This document shows positions 23,729 through 35,800 of a DNA stretch of 64,000 bases, one piece after another. Origin of the DNA: Siphonodentalium dalli (taxonomy: Eukaryota; Mollusca; Scaphopoda; Gadilida; Siphonodentaliidae); NCBI GenBank assembly GCA_032622095.1, contig CP136067.1:130901990-130965989 (forward strand), given 5' to 3'. The notes beneath the pieces are model-generated. The model was not told where the DNA came from, did no database searches, and saw only the letters and a list, made by a program, of their open reading frames with translations. Within the stretch, counting starts at the first letter, position 1. Every line of letters begins with the position of its first letter. The position numbers and the translations under genes were made by a program.

Positions 23729-24812
23729 TGGACAGTTCGAAGCTATATACAAATAATTTGTTTTTGCTATAATGATTCACACAAGAAACCTCTATATATA
23801 CACACGTACATTGTGGTCGATAGTACAAAGATAATTAATGCATAATCGCTAGCAATCGGCAACACAACTACTTTTACATCAAATCATAATTTCATTTAGC
23901 TGGGCCATTTGCGTGTTACATAGTATTCGTCATACACGCACATTCACATAATACCTGAGATATGTTTTAAATAGGCCATTTTCATGTGATATATGCTACT
24001 TTCTGAATTCGATGTCTGAAACCTTTGTCTAATTTCACTCGATAAGGTAATATGACGACTCACATTCTCAATTTCTTATACTCAACTTTGATGTCCAGTA
24101 AATATTTTATTTGGAAGTTTTATTTCGCTCGATCGCACGCATGTGATATTGCTAATTTATTTCCAGTTTCTTAAATAGGCCATTTTAATTAGATATATGC
24201 TACTTTCTGAATTCGTTGTCTGAAACCTTTGTCTAATTTCACTCGAGAAGTTAATATGACGATACACATTCTTAAGTTCCAATACTCAACTTTGATGTCC
24301 AGTAAATATTTTATTTGGAAATTTTATTTCGCTCGACCACACGCATGTGATATTGCTAATCAAGTTTTAAAAAGGGCAACTGGCATTCGGGCATCTCTAT
24401 GTATGCCTTCTCATTTCTAAATTCTATATTAGATTATCACCGACCCCACTAACACTTGAAACTTGAACGTGTCAGAACCTGACCGCATGCGTGTGAAATG
24501 GCGTAAACACTGTAAGATTAATGTTGTGATCAATGTTGTGATTAGTATAACATTTGCATGCATATTTATATAACATGTATATATTTGTCATTTGTATATA
24601 TGCTTTCCTAAATTGAGGAGGTTAACAATACACTACTTAACCACAACACGAAATTGTTGCAATTGGCATTCCTCTGCATGGGAAAATGGGCGTTTGGGGT
24701 CGAACAAAATAAAACTAATTTCGATGAAAATGGTGCATATAGAACTAATTTCGTCAATGTCACTTCGTTTTCTCACGCATACATTAATACAAATTATATT
24801 TTCAGCAGAATT

Positions 24813-25336
24813 GCACGCGGGTCTAGTTATTCGGGGTATCATTGAACCCCCGTCCTCGGTTACACGCGGGTCTAACTATTCGGGCGACCATATCACACCT
24901 CCCCGTCCTCAGTTACACGCGGGTAGCTATTCTGGTGACCATTACCCCTCCCCGTCCTCGGTTGCACGCGGGTCTGGCTATTCTGGCGACCATTACCCCC
25001 TCCCCATCCTAGGTTGCATGCGGGTCTAGCTATTCCAGCGACCATTACACCCCCGTCATCGGTTGCACGGGGCTAACTATCCGGGCGACCATTACACCCA
25101 CAGTCCTCGGTTGCACGGGTCTAACGATCCGGGCGACCATTACACCCACAGTCCTCGGTTGCACTGGTCTAACGATCCGGGCGACCATTACACCCTCATT
25201 CCTCGGTTGCACGGTCTAACGATCCGGGCGACCATTACACCCCAGTCCTCGGTTGCACGGGTCTAACTATTCGGGCGACCATTACACCCACCCCCTGTCC
25301 TCGGATGCACGGGTCTAACTATCCGGGCGATCGCCT
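24813..25336. repeat. ~48-bp minisatellite, about 11 copies
   Basis: The unit carries TCGGTTGCACGGGTCTAAC then TATCCGGGCGACCATTACAC and CCACAGTCC. Length varies 46-52 bp through slippage in the C-rich linker. It abuts the palindrome on the left and foldback F copy 3 on the right. Confidence 0.9.
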
Positions 25337-25424
25337 CCCCCAATGGTTAAGTGGTTTTGTTAATTGCTGCTATAGTTTCTGCTTAATTACCATGATGCTG
25401 GTAAGACCAAGCGATGCTGTTTAA

Positions 25425-25798
25425 GGCATGGATAGCTTTCGCGGTGAGTATGCTGTTAAAATAGTCACACCCGTTGAAAATGCCATAAACAGAAAAATAC
25501 TAAATTATTGACATTTTGTTCTTATACCAATAATAACTATCGCGTAAATAGTATGTTATTTTCAAGTTCATATGCTGTGTTATGTAAACAAAAGACAGGA
25601 CGATGTTCTGTAACGTTTTTGGCTTTTGTTTACATAACAGAGCATATGAACTTGACAATAACATATCATTTACGCGATATTTATGATTGGTATAAGAAAA
25701 AAGTCCGTCTATATTTGAATATTCTTTCTGTTTATGGCGGTTTTGATGGATGTTAATAGTTTTAACAGCAATACCCACCGCCAACGATTACCGTATCT
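25425..25798. mobile_element. TTAA-flanked MITE, family A copy 1
   Basis: TTAA at 25421-25424 and 25799-25802. Ends are AGGCATGGATAGC and the complement of GTTACCG...TATCT (weakly inverted). The centre is a strong hairpin, CAAGTTCATATGCTGTGTTATGTAAACAAAAG against TTTTGTTTACATAACAGAGCATATGAACTTG. Related copies lie at 26137, 50742 and 56015. Confidence 0.8.
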
Positions 25799-26136
25799 TT
25801 AAGAATTAACAAGTACCGTTAATTTTTCTAATGGTGTCATTTTTTGCGGTGTTTGTCTCATACGAGCGATGTGACTGTATCAAACATTCAAGAACATAAC
25901 TATTTAAAACTATTTTAATTGTGGTGACACTGGTGTTTGAAAAAACTACAGGAATAGGCTTCTCAAATAATTCTGGCTCAAAACACCAAACACCGCCATT
26001 AATAAGAACTTTTACAATATAAATATTGTTTGAATGTTTTATACACATTTTGGCTTTTCCGCGATTTCTAATTCAGATAGACCAAATACCTCGAAAATGA
26101 CAAATTCAAATTAAAGAACGGCCATTTTTTTCTTAA

Positions 26137-26498
26137 AGGCACGGATGGCCTTCGTGGTGTGTATGCTGTTAAAGTAGTAACACCCGTTAAAACTGCCAGA
26201 AAGAATATTAAATTATAGACATGTATTGTTCTTATACCAATCATAAATATCGCGTAAATAGTACGTTATTGTCAAGTTCATATGTGTTATGTAAACAAAA
26301 GCCAGGTGCTGTAACGTTTTTGGCTTTTAATTACATAACAGAGCATATGAACTTGACAATAACATATTATTCACGCGATATTTATGATTGGTATAAGAAC
26401 AAGCTCCATCTTATATTTTAATATTCTTTCTGTTTATGGTGGGTTTAACGAATGTGGCTATTTTAAGAACAATACCCACCACGAAGGCCACCCGATCC
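26137..26498. mobile_element. TTAA-flanked MITE, family A copy 2
   Basis: TTAA at 26133-26136 and 26499-26502. The left end AGGCACGGATGGCCTTCGTGG and the right end CCACGAAGGCCACCCGATCC are inverted repeats. The central hairpin is as in copy 1. The right TTAA is shared with the adjoining family B element. Confidence 0.85.
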
Positions 26499-26502
26499 TT
26501 AA

Positions 26503-26943
26503 CAGTTTACCCAACAGAACGGCCCTGTGCCAATGCATTCTCTTGTATATGCGAGTCGACCATAGGTCGCCTCGCATATATAAGAGAATGCATTGGCTTA
26601 ACACATATTAAAAATGATAAAATTGTCAAAGAATGCAGAAAAATATTAAATGTAAGAACAAATTATAAAATTGTTAAAGAATGTAAGAAAAAATGGTAAA
26701 AAGTGTTAAATTTTTTTTTTTTTAGGCCTATGTATTCTCTTATATATGCGAGGCGACCTATGGTCGACTCGCATATAAAAGAGAATGCATTGGTACAGGG
26801 CATAACTGTAACCATCACAATGTGGTCAATGAACCGGTTCCAATGATATCCATATTTGTATGGTTTTATTGAGACAGACCGAAGATATTTTAGGCTGTTG
26901 AAGCTTTATTTGGGTGTTTTTGGCCGTTTTGTTGGGTAAAGGG
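26503..26943. mobile_element. TTAA-flanked MITE, family B copy 2
   Basis: TTAA at 26499-26502 and 26944-26947. The ends CAGTTTACCCAACAGAACGG and CCGTTTTGTTGGGTAAAGGG are inverted. Two internal hairpins are shared with copy 1 at 2690-3069, to which it is ~90% alike by eye in shared segments; it is longer by ~60 bp because of an extra AT-rich middle. Confidence 0.85.
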
Positions 26944-27045
26944 TTAAGAGCAGTTGTTTGACCTGCCAGCATCATAGCAATTCAGCAGAAACCACCAGCG
27001 TCATGGTAACTTCGCATGACCACTTTACCAGGGGTGATTACATCA

Positions 27046-27854
27046 TATATAGTCGCATCTGGACTGATGTATACGGTCACAATTGTGAACATAATTTGTT
27101 ATGACACCCCCCCCCCTTTCCGGCTGGACAAAGTTGATAGTTATTGTTAGCATATACCCCCATCAACATATGAACTAATCACCTCAGAATAAGTAAGTCC
27201 CCTCGACCTATTGCATTTTATCTCAATAATCCTGAGGCTGATTGCTTGTATCATTGGGTGAGGAACGTTTGTGTGGATGTTCAAAACTCAACATATCCTG
27301 CATTAGTCAAACTATAGTTTGGTCACATATATAGATCATCTCGAATGAGTCGCAATTCTATACGAAATGTATTAACCTCGTCCAATAACACATTTCGTAC
27401 AGAACTGCGACGAATTGGAGATCTATTGTATCATTTATAATCAAGTGTTGGCAAGGAAACACGATCTCGAAACGGCTTGGGTTTAAAAGAAATTAGCATT
27501 GATGTCCTTATCACAATCAGATAGGAATTAACGACACCTTCAAGAAAAGATATAGTTTCATTTTAAAAGTGTGTATCGCACAGTCATCACTAAAATAACC
27601 CAACACAAATTAAATACCATAATTATATTATAATTAACATGATAATAAAGTTCCAGCATTGATATCGATATCATCGCGCTAAGCTCTTACGTCACTGTGT
27701 GTGCACATAATACACGTGTGTCTTGCTAAAACACACGATGTCGTATATATGGGCTAATTATGTGATAACAGAGATTGTTCTCCAAATTTTCCAGCACATT
27801 CTGACTTCCACATCTGAAGATATCCTCGAACATGTCAGGGGAAACTTACTTTAT
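27046..27854. other. No gene recognised; contains one long hairpin
   Basis: The stretch holds a C9-type tract at ~27106-27116 and a hairpin at 27332-27425. No coding exon or repeat family from elsewhere in the window was found. Confidence 0.4.
27332..27425. repeat. Isolated ~38-bp-stem hairpin
   Basis: TAGATCATCTCGAATGAGTC ... TACGAAATGT pairs with ACATTTCGTAC ... GGAGATCTA across a ~19-bp loop, with a few mismatches. There is no TTAA flank. Possibly a tiny MITE or the remnant of one. Confidence 0.6.
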
Positions 27855-27985
27855 CGGGGTGTTTATATCAGGTTGCATCTGTGTCTGCTATCAGGGAGTT
27901 TATATCAGGTTCCATCTGTGTCTGCTATCGGGGTGTTTATATCAGGTGGCATCTGTGTCTGCTATCGGGGTGTTTATATCAATAA
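27855..27985. repeat. 37-bp tandem repeat, 3.5 copies
   Basis: Unit GGTGTTTATATCAGGT then GGCATCTGTGTCTGCTATCGG; copies differ at two or three sites. Open in two frames but not considered coding. Confidence 0.85.
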
Positions 27986-28069
27986 TTATGCTTGTCCCTC
28001 TAGACAAACTCGTGAACCCTTCGTCGGTTTTTGATAAACCTTTTGTAACCACACTCATCCATGCATTGT

Positions 28070-29195
28070 CAAGTGGTCCTGCTAATTTGCTATGGTGATG
28101 GTGGGTCCTGCTAATTTTCTATGGTGATGGTGGGTCCTGCTAATTTGATATGGTGATGGTGGGTCCCGATAATTTGCTATGGTAATGGTGGGTCCCGCTA
28201 ATTTGCTATGGTGATGGTGGGTCCTGCTAATTTGCTATGGTGATGGTGGCTCGTGTTAATTATCTATGGTGATGGTGGGTCCTGCTAATTTGCTATGGTA
28301 ATGGTGGGTCCTGCTAATTTGCTATGGTAATGGTGGGTCCTGCTAATTTGCTATGGTAATGGTGGGTCCTGCTAATTTGCTATGGTGATGGTGGGTCCTG
28401 CTAATTTGCTATGGTGATGGTGGGTCCTGCTAATTTGATATGGTGATGGTGGGTCCTGCTAATTTTCTATGGTGATGGTGGGTCCTGCTAATTTGCTATG
28501 GTGATGGTGGGTCCTGCTAATTTGCTATGGTGATGGTTGGTCCTGCTAATTTGCTATGGTGATGGTGGGTCCTGCTAATTTGCTATGGTGATGGTGGGTC
28601 CTGATAATTTCCTATGGTGATGGTGGGTCCTGCTAATTTGATATGGTGATAGTGGGTCCTGCTAATTTGATATGGTGATGGTGGGTCCCGCTAATTTGCT
28701 ATGGTAATGGTGGGTCCTGCTAATTTGATATGGTAATGGTGGGTCCTGCTAATTTGCTATGGTGATGGTGGGTCCTGCTAATTTGATATTGTGTTGGTGG
28801 GTCCCGCTAATTTGCTATGGTAATGGTGGGTCCTGCAAATTTGCTAGGTGATGGTGGGTCCTGCTAATTTGCTATGGTAATGTTGGGTCCTGCTAATTTG
28901 ATATGGTGATGGTGGGTCCGGCTAATTTGCTATGGTGATGATGGGTCCTGCTAATTTGCTATGGGGATGGTCGGTCCTGCTAATTTGCTATGGTGATGGT
29001 GGGTCCTGCTAATTTGCTATGGTGATGGTGGGTCGTGTTAATTATCTATGGTGATGGTGGGTCCTGCTAATTTGCTATGGTGATGGTGGGTCCTGCTAAT
29101 TTGCTATTGTGATGGTGGGTCGTGCTAATTTGCTATGGTAATGTGGGTCCTGCTAATTTGTTATGGTGGGAACTTGCTATTGTGCTGGTATAAGG
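28070..29195. repeat. 29-bp tandem array, left (about 38 units)
   Basis: Monomer TGGTGATGGTGGGTCCTG then CTAATTTGCTA, with variants GATA for GCTA, GTAAT for GTGAT, and CCCG for CCTG. It is the reverse complement, diverged, of the right array unit, and it begins with the F-family tip. Confidence 0.95.
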
Positions 29196-29204
29196 CAACA
29201 CTGA

Positions 29205-29805
29205 TGATGTTACGAACATGGACCTTAATGTTTTGTTCTAAAATGGTAATTTTGCGGTGTTTGTTTAATACGAGCGAATTGAAAACAAGTTAAAACTGCA
29301 TGAAACATTCATCATGGCTGCTCAGGTGTTTGCAAAATGACTGGAATTGTCATTTTGATAATGGTCGGTATGCAAAAACCAAATGTTGCATTATTTAAAT
29401 ATGTTACAGTATTCATGTTTTTGGATGTTTTATAAACACAATGGCCATCCATCCATTATAGTATACATGTTTGTTTAATGTTTTATAAACGCAATGGCCT
29501 TCCATCAATTATTTAAATATGTTACAGTATACATATTTGTTTAATGTTTTATAAACACAATGGCCTTCCGTCCATTATTTAAATATGTGATAATATATAT
29601 AATTATTCGCTGTTTTATAAACACAATGGCCTTCCATCCATTATTTAATATGTTACAATATACGTGTTTGTTTAATGTTTTATAAACACAATGGCCTATA
29701 TATTCATTCGTGCAGATTAGTGAAAATACCGTAAAAATGACAACTTTACAAAAAAGACGCTACATTTTCTTAACAGCATCAGTTTTTCATACCAGCACCA
29801 TAGCA
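29205..29805. repeat. Foldback core between the arrays
   Basis: Arms 29205-29290 and 29700-29800 are inverted copies (GATGATGTTACGAACATGGA against the complement of CTTAACAGCATCAG). Between them the motif GTTTTATAAACACAATGGCC starts at 29427, 29480, 29546, 29612 and 29677, a ~66-bp unit with the first interval shortened to 53 bp. There is no open frame. This is the only non-array DNA in more than 22 kb. Confidence 0.8.
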
Positions 29806-32800
29806 ATTCAACAGGACACATCATCATCATAGCAATTCAACAGGACACATCATCATCATAGTAATTCATCAGAACACATCATCATCATAGCAATTCATCA
29901 GGACCCATCATCATCATAGCAATTCATCAGGACACATCATCATCATAGTAATTCATCAGGACACATCATCATCATAGTAATTCATCAGGACACATCATCA
30001 TCATAGTAATTCATCAGAACCCATCATCATCATAGTAATTCATCAGGACACATCATCATCATCATAGTAATTCAACAGAACCCATCATCATCATAGTAAT
30101 TCATCAGGACCCATCATCATCATAGCAATTCATCAGGACCAATAATCATCATAGCAATTCATCAGGACACAACATCATCATAGTAATTCATCAGGACACA
30201 TCATCATCATAGTAATTCATCAGAACCCATCATCATCATAGCAATTCATCAGGACCCATCATCATCATAGTAATTCATCAGGACCCATCATCATCATAGC
30301 AATTCATCAGGACCCATCATCATCATAGTAATTCATCAGAACCCATCATCATCATAGTAATTCATCAGGACACATCATCATCATCATAGTAATTCAACAG
30401 AACCCATCATCATCATAGTAATTCATCAGGACCCATCATCATCATAGCAATTCATCAGGACCAATAATCATCATAGCAATTCATCAGGACACATCATCAT
30501 CATAGTAATTCATCAGGACACATCATCATCATAGCAATTCATCAGGACCCATCATCATCATAGCAATTCATCAGGACCCATCATCATCATAGCAATTCAT
30601 CAGGACACATCATCATCATAGTAATTCATCAGGACACATCATCATCATAGTAATTCATCAGGACCAATAATCATCATAGCAATTCATCAGGACACATCAT
30701 CATCATAGTAATTCATCAGGACACATCATCATCATAGTAATTCATCAGAACCCATCATCATCATAGCAATTCATCAGGACCCATCATCATCATAGTAATT
30801 CATCAGGACCCATCATCATCATAGCAATTCATCAGGACCCATCATCATCATAGTAATTCATCAGGACCCATCATCATCATAGCAATTCATCAGGACACAT
30901 CATCATCATAGTAATTCATCAGAACCCATCATCATCATAGCAATTCATCAGGACCCATCATCATCATAGTAATTCATCAGGACCCATCATCATCATAGCA
31001 ATTCATCAGGACCCATCATCATCATAGTAATTCATCAGGACCCATCATCATCATAGTAATTCATCAGGACCCATCATCATCATAGCAATTCATCAGAACC
31101 CATCACCATCATAGTAATTCATCAGGACCCATCATCATCATAGCAATTCATCAGGACCCATCATCATCATATCAATTCATCAGGACCCATCATCATCATC
31201 ATAGCAATTCATCAGAACACATCATCATCATAGTAATTCATCAGGACCCATCATCATCATAGCAATTCATCAGAACACATCATCATCATAGTAATTCATC
31301 AGGACCCATCATCATCATAGCAATTCATCAGAACACATCATCATCATAGTAATTCATCAGGACCCATCATCATCATAGCAATTCATCAGAACCCATCACC
31401 ATCATAGTAATTCATCAGAACACATCATCATCATAGCAATTCATCAGAACACATCATCATCATAGTAATTCATCAGAACACATCATCATCATAGTAATTC
31501 ATCAGAACACATCACCATCATAGTAATTCATCAGAACACATCATCATCATAGTAATTCATCAGAACACATCATCATCATAGTAATTCATCAGAACACATC
31601 ATCGTCATAGTAATTCATCAGAACACATCATCATCATTGCAATTCATCAGAACACATCATCATCATAGTAATTCATCAGAACACATCACCATCATAGTAA
31701 TTCATCAGAACACATCATCATCATTGCAATTCATCAGAACACATCATCATCATAGTAATTCATCAGAACACATCACCATCATAGTAATTCATCAGAACCC
31801 ATCATCATCATAGTAATTCATCAGAACACATCATCATCATAGCAATTCATCAGAACACATCATCATCATAGTAATTCATCAGAACACATCACCATCATAG
31901 TAATTCATCAGAACACATCATCATCATAGCAATTCATCAGAACACATCATCATCATAGTAATTCATCAGAACACATCATCATCATAGTAATTCATCAGAA
32001 CACATCATCATCATAGCAATTCATCAGAACACATCATCATCATAGCAATTCATCAGAACAAATCATCATCATAGCAATTCATCAGAACACATCATCATCA
32101 TAGCAATTCATCAGAACACATCATCATCATAGCAATTCATCAGAACACATCATCATCATAGCAATTCATCAGAACACATCATCATCATAGAAATTCATCA
32201 GAACACATCATCATCATAGCAATTCATCAGAACACATCATCATCATAGCAATTCATCAGAACACATCATCATCATAGCAATTCATCAGAACACATCATCA
32301 TCATAGCAATTCATCAGAACACATCATCATCATAGCAATTCATCAGAAAACATCATCATCATAGCAATTCATCAGAACACATCATCATCATAGCAATTCA
32401 TCAGAACACATCACCATCATAGTAATTCATCAGAACACATCATCATCATAGCAAATAATCAGAACACATCATCATCATAGCAATTCATCAGAACACATCA
32501 TCATCATAGCAATTCATCAGAACACATCATCATCATAGCAATTCATCAGAACACATCATCATCATAGCAATTCATCAGAACACATCATCGTCATAGCAAT
32601 TCATCAGAACACATCATCATCATAGCAATTCATCAGAACACATCATCATCATAGCAATTCATCAGAACACATCACCATCATATTAATTCATCAGAACACA
32701 TCATCATCATAGCAATTCATCAGAACACATCATCATCATAGCAATTCATCAGAACACATCATCATCATAGTAATTCATCAGAACACATCACCATCATAGT

Positions 32801-35800
32801 AATTCATCAGAACACATCATCATCATAGCAATTCATCAGAACACATCATCATCATAGTAATTCATCAGAACACATCACCATCATAGCAATTCATCAGAAC
32901 ACATCATCATCATAGCAATTCATCAGAACACATCACCATCATAGTAATTCATCAGAACCCATCATCATCATAGTAATTCATCAGAACACATCATCATCAT
33001 AGCAATTCATCAGAACACATCATCATCATAGTAATTCACCAGAACACATCACCGTCATAGTAATTCATCAGAACACATCATCATCATAGCAATTCATCAT
33101 AACACATCATCACCATAGTAATTCATCAGAACCCATCACCATCATAGTAATTCATCAGAACACATCATCATCATAGCAATTCATCAGAACACATCATCAT
33201 CATAGCAATTCATCAGAACACATCACCATCATAGTAATTCATCAGAACACATCATCATCATAGTAATTCATCAGAACACATCATCATCATAGCAATTCAT
33301 CAGAACACATCATCATCATAGCAATTCATCAGAACAAACCATCATCATAGCAATTCATCAGAACACATCATCATCATAGCAATTCATCAGAACACATCAT
33401 CATCATAGCAATTCATCAGAACACATCATCATCATAGCAATTCATCAGAACACATCATCATCATAGCAATTCATCAGAACACATCATCATCATAGCAATT
33501 CATCAGAACACATCATCATCATAGCAATTCATCAGAACACATCATCATCATAGCAATTCATCAGAACACATCATCATCATAGCAATTCATCAGAAAACAT
33601 CATCATCATAGCAATTCATCAGAACACATCATCATCATAGCAATTCATCAGAACACATCACCATCATAGTAATTGATCAGAACACATCATCATCATAGCA
33701 ATTCGTCAGAACACATCATCATCATAGCAATTCATCAGAACACATCATCATCATAGCAATTCATCAGAACACATCATCATCATAGCAATTCATCAGAACA
33801 CATCATCATCATAGCAATTCATCAGAACACATCATCGTCATAGCAATTCATCAGAACACATCATCATCATAGCAATTCATCAGAACACATCATCTTCATA
33901 GCAATTCATCAGAACACATCACAATCATATTAATTCATCAGAACACATCATCATCATAGCAATTCATCAGAACACATCATCATCATAGCAATTCATCAGA
34001 ACACATCATCATCATAGTAATTCATCAGAACACATCACCATCATAGTAATTCATCAGAACACATCATCATCATAGCAATTCATCAGAACACATCATCATC
34101 ATAGTAATTCATCAGAACACATCACCATCATAGTAATTCATCAGAACCCATCATCATCATAGTAATTCATCAGAACACATCATCATCATAGCAATTCATC
34201 AGAACACATCATCATCATAGTAATTCACCAGAACACATCACCGTCATAGTAATTCATCAGAACACATCATCATCATAGCAATTCATCATAACACATCATC
34301 ACCATAGTAATTCATCAGAACCCATCACCATCATAGTAATTCATCAGAACACATCATCATCATAGCAATTCATCAGAACACATCATCATCATAGCAATTC
34401 ATCAGAACACATCATCATCATAGTAATTCATCAGAACACATCACCATCATAGTAATTCATCAGAACACATCATCATCATAGCAATTCATCAGAACACATC
34501 ATCATCATAGTAATTCATCAGAACACATCATCATCATAGTAATTCATCAGAACACATCATCATCATAGCAATTCATCAGAACACATCATCATCATAGCAA
34601 TTCATCAGAACAAATCTTCATCATAGCAATTCATCAGAACACATCATCATCATAGCAATTCATCAGAACACATCATCATCATAGCAATTCATCAGAACAC
34701 ATCATCATCATAGCAATTCATCAGAACACATCATCATCATAGAAATTCATCAGAACACATCATCATCATAGCAATTCATCAGAACACATCATCATCATAG
34801 CAATTCATCAGAACACATCATCATCATAGCAATTCATCAGAACACATCATCATCATAGCAATTCATCAGAACACATCATCATCATAGCAATTCATCAGAA
34901 AACATCATCATCATAGCAATTCATCAGAACACATCATCATCATAGCAATTCATCAGAACACATCACCATCATAGTAATTCATCAGAACACATCATCATCA
35001 TAGCAATTAATCAGAACACATCATCATCATAGCAATTCATCAGAACACATCATCGTCATAGTAATTCATCAGGACACATCATCATCATAGCAATTCATCA
35101 GAACACATCATCATCATAGTAATTCACCAGAACACATCACCGTCATAGTAATTCATCAGAACACATCATCATCATAGCAATTCATCATAACACATCATCA
35201 CCATAGTAATTCATCAGAACCCATCACCATCATAGTAATTCATCAGAACACATCATCATCATAGCAATTCATCAGAACACATCATCATCATAGCAATTCA
35301 TCAGAACACATCACCATCATAGTAATTCATCAGAACACATCATCATCATAGTTATTCATCAGAACACATCATCATCATAGTAATTCATCAGAACCCATCA
35401 CCATCATAGTAATTCATCAGAACACATCATCATCATAGCAATTCATCAGAACACATCATCATCATAGTAATTCATCAGGACCCATCATCATCATAGTAAT
35501 TCATCAGAACACATCATCATCATAGTAATTCATCAGAACACATCACCATCATAGTAATTCATCAGAACCCATCATCATCATAGTAATTCATCAGAACACA
35601 TCATCATCATAGCAATTCATCAGAACACATCATCATCATAGTAATTCATCAGAACACATCACCATCATAGTAATTCATCAGAACACATCATCATCATAGC
35701 AATTCATCAGAACACATCATCATCATAGTAATTCATCAGAACACATCATCATCATAGTAATTCATCAGAACACATCATCATCATAGCAATTCATCAGAAC

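Larger units (their letters stand above)
19095..24812. repeat. Large imperfect palindrome (~2.3 kb and ~2.7 kb arms)
   Basis: The left arm ~19095-21415 is mirrored by the right arm ~22085-24812 over its length, including a LINE fragment on each arm and 3' flanking DNA. The outer landmark TTTCATCGAAATTAATTTTA (19183) pairs with ACTAATTTCGATGAAAA (24713). The right arm is ~400 bp longer, mainly because a ~200-bp flank unit (ACTTTCTGAATTCG ... TTTCACTCGA) is present in extra copies. The ~670-bp spacer at 21416-22084 is not shared. Confidence 0.85.
25337..27045. mobile_element. Foldback family F copy 3, carrying three nested TTAA elements
   Basis: The left tip is CAATGGTTAAGTGG followed by two tandem terminal units (TTTTGTTAATTGCTGCTATAG and TTTCTGCTTAATTACCATGATG). 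The inner motif TTTTTTGCGGTGTTTG sits at ~25840. The right end mirrors this with two units (AGCATCATAGCAATTCAGCAG, then CCAGCGTCATGGTAAC) and the tip GACCACTTTACCAGGGG. Nested inside are A1 at the left-arm TTAA and A2 plus B2 back to back at the right-arm TTAA. Without the insertions the element would be ~0.5 kb. Confidence 0.75.
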
